A stretch of DNA of 20,442 nt from Pigoraptor chileana (Eukaryota; Opisthokonta; Filasterea). Both the position numbers and the translations under genes were made by a program. The notes under the pieces are model-generated. The model searched no databases. It was not told the origin of the DNA and worked only from the letters and a program-made list of their open reading frames with translations. Position 1 is the first letter of the stretch, and each line of letters starts with the position of its first letter. Of the stretch, positions 16,551-20,442 are shown piece after piece. Location of the stretch: assembly GCA_943704495.1 (NCBI GenBank), contig CALSCR010004156.1, positions 1 to 20,442 on the forward strand, read 5' to 3'.

Positions 16551-18451
16551 ATCTCCGGAGTTCATCTCGGATGCCGCCGACGGCGAGATCGAGACGGCTC
16601 CGGCGACCGTGATGCAGATGAGCAGCTGGAACGCGCAGGTGCCGGCCTTCAGCAACAGGTCACGAAACGCTTTCACATCGCAAGGACGGCAGAGAACGAG
16701 AAGCGTGTGCGCACTTTTGTGGAGCTTCTTATGTTGCAGTCCTTCCTGGATGGCGAGTGCACACTTGGACGTGCTGCTCATTGTCGTCGAATGGCTGAAC
16801 TAGAGGGTGCGCCTGTCATGGCTCCGGCTAAAAAAATATCGCGCCACACATCGAAGCTTTCTGGGGCCGAATACGTCGAGGAGCTGATGAACCACGCCAA
16901 CCCGTCTACATTTACTGATGCCGCACGCATCGATAAATATGCTTTCCTTCGGCTGGCCGACATTATTGAGGAGCACCTTCCAGCAGAAGGGCGGCAGTTG
17001 GCGTCTACGAGGGCCTGATGCTGTTCCTCGAGATCGTTGGGTCCAATCAGAAGAATCGCAAGGTGCAGAGCCGCTTTCAGCACTCAGGGGACACTGTAAG
17101 TCGCTACTTCAGGATGTATCTTGATGCAATTGTCGCACTTGCGCCTCGCTTGATATATATGCCAAACACCGATGCTGTCCCGACTGAAATTTCACGAAAC
17201 CCAAAGTTTGCCGGTTGTTTTGACGATTGTATTGGAGCCATCGACGGAACACACGTGGCCTTGCGTGCGCCATCCGAACAAGCCGCTCCATACCGCAATG
17301 GGAAAGGGGTTCTGTCGCAGAATGTGCTCGCGATGGCAACACTTGATCTTCGTTTTGCGTATGTGATGGCAGGCTACGAGGGTTCGGCGAGTGACAGCAC
17401 TGTTCTTGACAAGGCGCTTGAGACGGACTTTGTGGTTCCAGATGGAAAGTATGTCCTTGGTGACGCGGGATACCCCGTCTACAAGAATGTTTTGCCGCCG
17501 TATCGAGGAGAGCGGTACCATCTCAAGGAGTTTGGCGCTACCGAGAACAGGTATATCTCACGGTAGTATGATATTGACTGGACGTGTGTATAGTTTATGA
17601 GCCCTTAACTCGATCTTACTGTGGTCATGAATTTTCTTTCGTGCACTGCCGTGCCGTGAAGGCCCAAGACTGCAAAGGAGTACTTCAACCTTCGTCACTC
17701 TCAATTGCGCAATGCCGTCGAGCGGATCTTTGGCATCTGCAAGGCACGATTTCCTATCATTGCAGGGGCGACTGGCAATGGATATCCACTGGCCTTGCAG
17801 GTAACTGAATTTACCCTGCTGCATTGTGTCATATATCCGGCCGTGCATGTGCTTGTGCATAGAAATGTTGAGCTCAACGGTGACCATCAGAGTTTGTGCC
17901 AAAAGTTGTGCGTGCTGTTGCATTTTTTATTTATTCATATGATGTTTATTACATTGCCATCACATCTCAATGTGTTACAGTCGAAAATCGTGTATGCGGT
18001 CTGCGCCCTTCACAACTTCCTTCGCCTGATTGGATGCGCCGATGACAAGTTTGCGCACGACTTCAACATTCAATTCGACGAAGCGGAAGAAGCAGCTTGC
18101 ATCAAGGAGGCCGATATGATCAGCCGACGTGCTGAGCGTGAAAAACGCCGAGCTGTCGCTGCCGCTGCCGCTGCCAAACAGGCTGGTGCTGGAACTCCGG
18201 CTGTCGCCGCGGCAACTGCCGCTCAGGCTGGCCCTGCGCAGAGTGTCGAAACTCAGCCAGCCGACAGCGGCAGCAATGATAGCGACGATTCTGAAGACGA
18301 TTCCGACGAGTTGGCCGAATACATCTACTCTGCCACTACCAGTCGCGAGAAAGCTGAAATGATTGCCCTCCGCGATGTCATTGCGGATACGCTGTGGAAC
18401 TCATATCAAGCAGAACTGCTGCGCCGAGCTTCCGGGCAAATGCGTCGTTGA
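16551..18451 (+). pseudogene. Harbinger (DDE_Tnp_4 / HARBI1-like) transposase, frameshifted
   Basis: Recognisable segments: an N-terminal region in one frame up to RQLA at about 17003; a second frame from VYEGLMLFLEIVG (17005) to 17550; exon 17662-17800; exon 17981-18451. The last joins use GT-AG introns of 111 and 180 nt with agreeing phases. The catalytic triad is intact: Asp at 17243-17245 (AIDGTHVALRAP), Asp at 17393-17395 (GYEGSASDSTVL) and Glu at 17720-17722 (NAVERIFGICKARFPI). YVLGDAGYP, KEYFNLRHSQLR and VCALHNFLR are also typical. The C-terminus has an Ala-rich helix and an acidic Ser/Asp stretch. The move from the first to the second frame at 17001-17005 leaves no room for an intron, so it looks like a one-base loss. 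No in-frame ATG precedes 16731, so the true N-terminus is missing or in an unseen exon; the start given is only a plausible acceptor edge. Confidence 0.82.
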
Positions 18452-18769
18452 TGTGCCGTTAACTGTTGCCGATGCAACATTGTGCTTTGGTGCGAGTGCG
18501 TTCCCGTGATCTGAACCTCTGATGCAACTGCTGTAAAGTGTTCATGTTTATTACACATTCGTTGAGTACGATGTGTTCATGTTTTGGTATTTGTGTGTGT
18601 ATGCTCTTGTATGCTCTTGTTTTCCTATGCTGAACTTGTTGTTTATTTTCCTATGCTGAATGCGTGTGCTTTCTCCAATACATCTATCTTGCACGAACGT
18701 TTTAACATGGCCAAATTTTAAACAGTGCAAACTTGCACTCCTTGTATTTGATGTCACACAGTCCCCGTT
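18452..18769. other. Convergent 3' spacer inside the Harbinger element
   Basis: These 318 bp lie between the stop of the transposase and the stop of the Myb-like gene. The sequence is T-rich with small direct repeats: ATGCTCTTGT twice near 18601-18620 and TTTTCCTATGCTGAA twice at 18620-18660. No gene is seen. It probably contains the 3' UTRs of both element genes. Confidence 0.5.
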
Positions 18770-19333
18770 TCACAGTTTCCCCATGCGCTCACGAAGCCAC
18801 ACATCCCGCAGTGTGTCCCTCAGAGTGCAGTACACCAGTGCACGCCGTTCGTCTTCAAGAATCGACATAGACGCCACAATTTCCTCATCTGTGAGCGACG
18901 ACGACTGCACAAGGGTGATGGCCCGCCTTACCACCCCTTGCTCTGCTTGTTTGGGCGCCTTTGTTGCTTCCCTTTCATCTCGTTCGCGAAGGCTGGCCAA
19001 ATACGATGCAATTAGTTCAGCACTTGTTCCACTCTCAACCTTTTGGCGCTTCCTTGGTTGGTACGCACGATTGCTTGTTGGGCATTCTTGCTCGTTTCCG
19101 GCTGCATCCTTGACAGAGGAGGCATCTGCGGTCGGCGGGCGCTCTGCGGAATCGGAGGCATCTTCCAATTGGGTGGTAGTGCGGACTTGCGATCTGTCGG
19201 CCTCCATGAGCGCTGCTTCTTGGGTTGCTGAAGTGGCAGCATTGCCAGTGGCAACGACACCATCAAGCATTTCGCACAGCCGGTAGTAGTGATGGCAAGA
19301 GCGGTTGCGCCAATGTTCGGCTGTAACGTGCCT
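18770..19333 (-). CDS. Myb/SANT-like Harbinger partner protein, 3' exon only (partial)
   Basis: An open exon begins at a good acceptor (pyrimidine-rich tract then GCATAG) at 19333 and ends at the TGA at 18770-18772; about 187 codons. Its first residues (TAEHWRNRSCHHYYRLCEM) resemble the last helix of the Myb/SANT or trihelix domains of Harbinger-encoded DNA-binding partners, which usually show a HCRNRW-like pattern. Then come a low-complexity region, a basic patch (QPRKRQKVE, a likely nuclear localisation signal), and a C-terminal helical region (LRERDEREATKAPKQAE; ILEDERRALVYCTLRDTLRDVW). The N-terminal helices of the domain were not found in the next 300 bp upstream, which is unlike coding sequence, so the gene is 5'-truncated or its first exon is distant. 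In active elements the partner helps transposase enter the nucleus and bind the ends; here that role is inferred by family and position. Confidence 0.6.
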   Translation of the reverse strand, partial: RHVTAEHWRNRSCHHYYRLCEMLDGVVATGNAATSATQEAALMEADRSQVRTTTQLEDASDSAERPPTADASSVKDAAGNEQECPTSNRAYQPRKRQKVESGTSAELIASYLASLRERDEREATKAPKQAEQGVVRRAITLVQSSSLTDEEIVASMSILEDERRALVYCTLRDTLRDVWLRERMGKL

Positions 19334-19670
19334 CTATGCAGCCCAGCAAAAGACAAGGGGGAAAAATTGAAAAAATCAATTTAGTGTCAGACACAATCAT
19401 GGTTTCATCAAGACAGACACACAAATGTGAGAGAATGTGATTGTAGTGCAGGGGGCACAGTTGACACACGAGCGAGAGTGAGACACCGAATATACCAAAA
19501 CATTGATATTTCAGCACTCACGCCATCACACACACATACTCAACATGCACACAACACAAATATACGCAAATCTAAACAATACATACTCACAGATGACAGA
19601 TGTACACTTATCCCAAATACACGCATGCACACAACAACAACAACAAACATGCACACACACACACACATGA
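19334..19670. other. Gene-free stretch rich in CA and ACA simple sequence
   Basis: About 340 bp between the Myb-like exon and the minisatellite. Only short cryptic CA-rich runs (around 19527-19560 and 19625-19665) and AT-rich sequence are seen. No second transposon terminus was recognised here. Confidence 0.5.
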
Positions 19671-20340
19671 GTGAGAGGAGTGAGAGGAGAGTGCAAGTAG
19701 AAGGAGTGGAGTGAGAGGAGACCGCAAGAAGTAGGAGTGGTGAGTGAGAGGAGTGAGAGGAGAGTACAACTGGAAGGGGTGGTGATTGAGAGGAGTGAGA
19801 TGAGAGTGCGAGTAGAAGGAGTAGTGAGTGAGAGGAGTGAGAGGAGTAAGAGGAGAGTGCGAGTGGAAAGAGTAGTGATTAAGAGGAGTGAGAGGAGAGT
19901 GCGAGTAGAAGGTGTGGAGTGAGATGAGAGTGCGAGCAGCAAGAGTAGTGAGTGAGAGGAGTGAGAGGAGAGTGCGAGTAGAAAGAGTGGTGAGTGAGAG
20001 GTGTGAGAGGAGTAAGAGGAGAGTGCGAGTAGAAAGAGTGGTGATTAAGTGGAGTGAGAGGAGAGTGCGAGTAGAACGTGTGGAGTGAGATGAGAGTGCG
20101 AGCACAAAGAGTAGTGAGTGAGAAGAGTGAGATGAGAGTGCGAGTAGAAGGAGTGGTGAGTGAGAGGAGTGAGAGGAGAGTGCGAGCAGAAAGAGTAGTG
20201 AGTGAGAGGAGTGAGAGGAGAGTGCGAGTAGAAAGGGTAGTGACTGAGAGAGCGAGAGAAGAGCGCGAGAAGTAAGAGTAGTGAGTGAGTGAGAAGTGAT
20301 GAAGGTGAGACGAGAACGCGAGAGGAGTGAGGGGGAGTGG
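19671..20340. repeat. Degenerate minisatellite, about 42-bp higher-order unit
   Basis: A purine-rich tandem array built from GAGAGGAGTGA, GAGAGTGCGAGTAGAA and AGAGTGGTGAGT blocks. The common period is about 42 nt, with variant units that gain or lose one sub-block. Roughly 15 units are present. Because most units are multiples of 3, open frames of up to 261 codons appear on both strands (14-residue repeats such as VSERSERRVRVERV or LLALSSHSSHS). They have no ATG at the true ends and no family features, so they are not called genes. Confidence 0.9.
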
Positions 20341-20360
20341 CATGTGGAGGAGAGAATGCG

Positions 20361-20442
20361 TGAGAGGGAGAGAGAGAGAGATGTAGGATTCAAGTCAGTG
20401 TCATAGGCGCTGTGCCCATGGACTCCACAGAGAGAGAGAGAG
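20361..20442. repeat. GA-rich simple sequence at the window end
   Basis: Two (GA)n runs, at about 20362-20380 and 20430-20442, flank a short unique stretch. The second is cut by the window edge. Confidence 0.8.

Larger units (their letters stand above)
16344..19333. mobile_element. PIF/Harbinger-type DNA transposon relic
   Basis: A transposase of the Harbinger (DDE_Tnp_4/HARBI1) family on the plus strand and a partial Myb/SANT-like gene on the minus strand are convergent, which matches the two-gene organisation of PIF/Harbinger elements. A candidate left terminus GGGGCCTGTTCGGCACAC begins at 16344 and resembles known PIF/Harbinger and IS5-like ends. It is followed by an inverted pair CAATTTG/CAAATTG at 16361-16377. 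The matching right terminus and the 3-bp target duplication (usually TWA) were not found, so the right boundary is a minimum set by the last recognisable coding sequence. The transposase has a frameshift, which suggests a non-autonomous or dead copy. Confidence 0.72.

Noticed and set aside
18660-19286. A 208-codon plus-strand frame opposite the Myb-like exon
   Set aside because: The minus strand has the Myb-like residues, a nuclear localisation patch and a good splice acceptor; the plus frame has none of these.
19608-20393. A 261-codon Ser/Leu-rich minus frame and shorter Ser/Glu/Arg-rich plus frames
   Set aside because: They are products of the tandem array with a period divisible by three, lack a convincing ATG and have no domain features.
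1-20442. CRISPR arrays, tRNA or rRNA genes
   Set aside because: The tandem repeats are microsatellites or a minisatellite without unique spacers, and no RNA-gene signature was recognised by eye on either strand.

Overview
The window is nuclear DNA of a eukaryote, probably a unicellular one. The coding regions are broken by short GT-AG introns of about 90-350 nt. Long CA/TG, GTTT and polyglutamine-coding tracts lie between or inside genes, and a PIF/Harbinger-type DNA transposon is present. Nothing seen fixes the lineage. A LUFS-domain co-regulator, a Golgi-type GT10 fucosyltransferase and a Harbinger element would all fit a unicellular relative of animals and fungi (for example a choanoflagellate-like protist), but other protist groups are not excluded. 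No tool was run; exon structures were built by hand from splice sites, phase and family motifs.

Layout: (1) 1-72, a CA microsatellite. (2) 291-4464, plus strand, a ten-exon gene of about 921 aa for a PEP-synthase/rifampin-phosphotransferase-like phosphotransferase, with ATP-grasp domain, linker and swivelling phospho-His domain but no PEP-binding barrel. (3) 4854-6067, plus strand, a two-exon gene of about 323 aa for a coiled-coil protein of unknown role. (4) 7138-11172, minus strand, a nine-exon gene of about 662 aa for a LUFS-domain (LisH-containing), glutamine-rich transcriptional co-regulator of the LEUNIG/Flo8/Som1 type without WD40 repeats. (5) 11489-12093, plus strand, divergent from (4) across about 316 bp, a tentative three-exon gene for a 127-aa cysteine-rich protein. 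(6) 12535-16038, minus strand, one intronless 1167-aa ORF that joins a type II membrane GT10 fucosyltransferase to a heparinase II/III-like lyase module. (7) About 16.34-19.33 kb, a PIF/Harbinger transposon relic: a transposase on the plus strand with an intact DDE triad but one apparent frameshift, convergent with the 3' part of a Myb/SANT-like partner gene on the minus strand. (8) About 19.67-20.34 kb, a degenerate minisatellite with a basic period of about 42 bp, followed by GA-rich simple sequence.

The cellular genes form no evident pathway. The most unusual item is the fucosyltransferase-lyase fusion: the canonical GT10 donor motif is intact, while the lyase part has lost the histidines of its hallmark motif. 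The LUFS gene, its microsatellite-laden introns, and a splice donor embedded in a GAGT repeat are the next points of interest.
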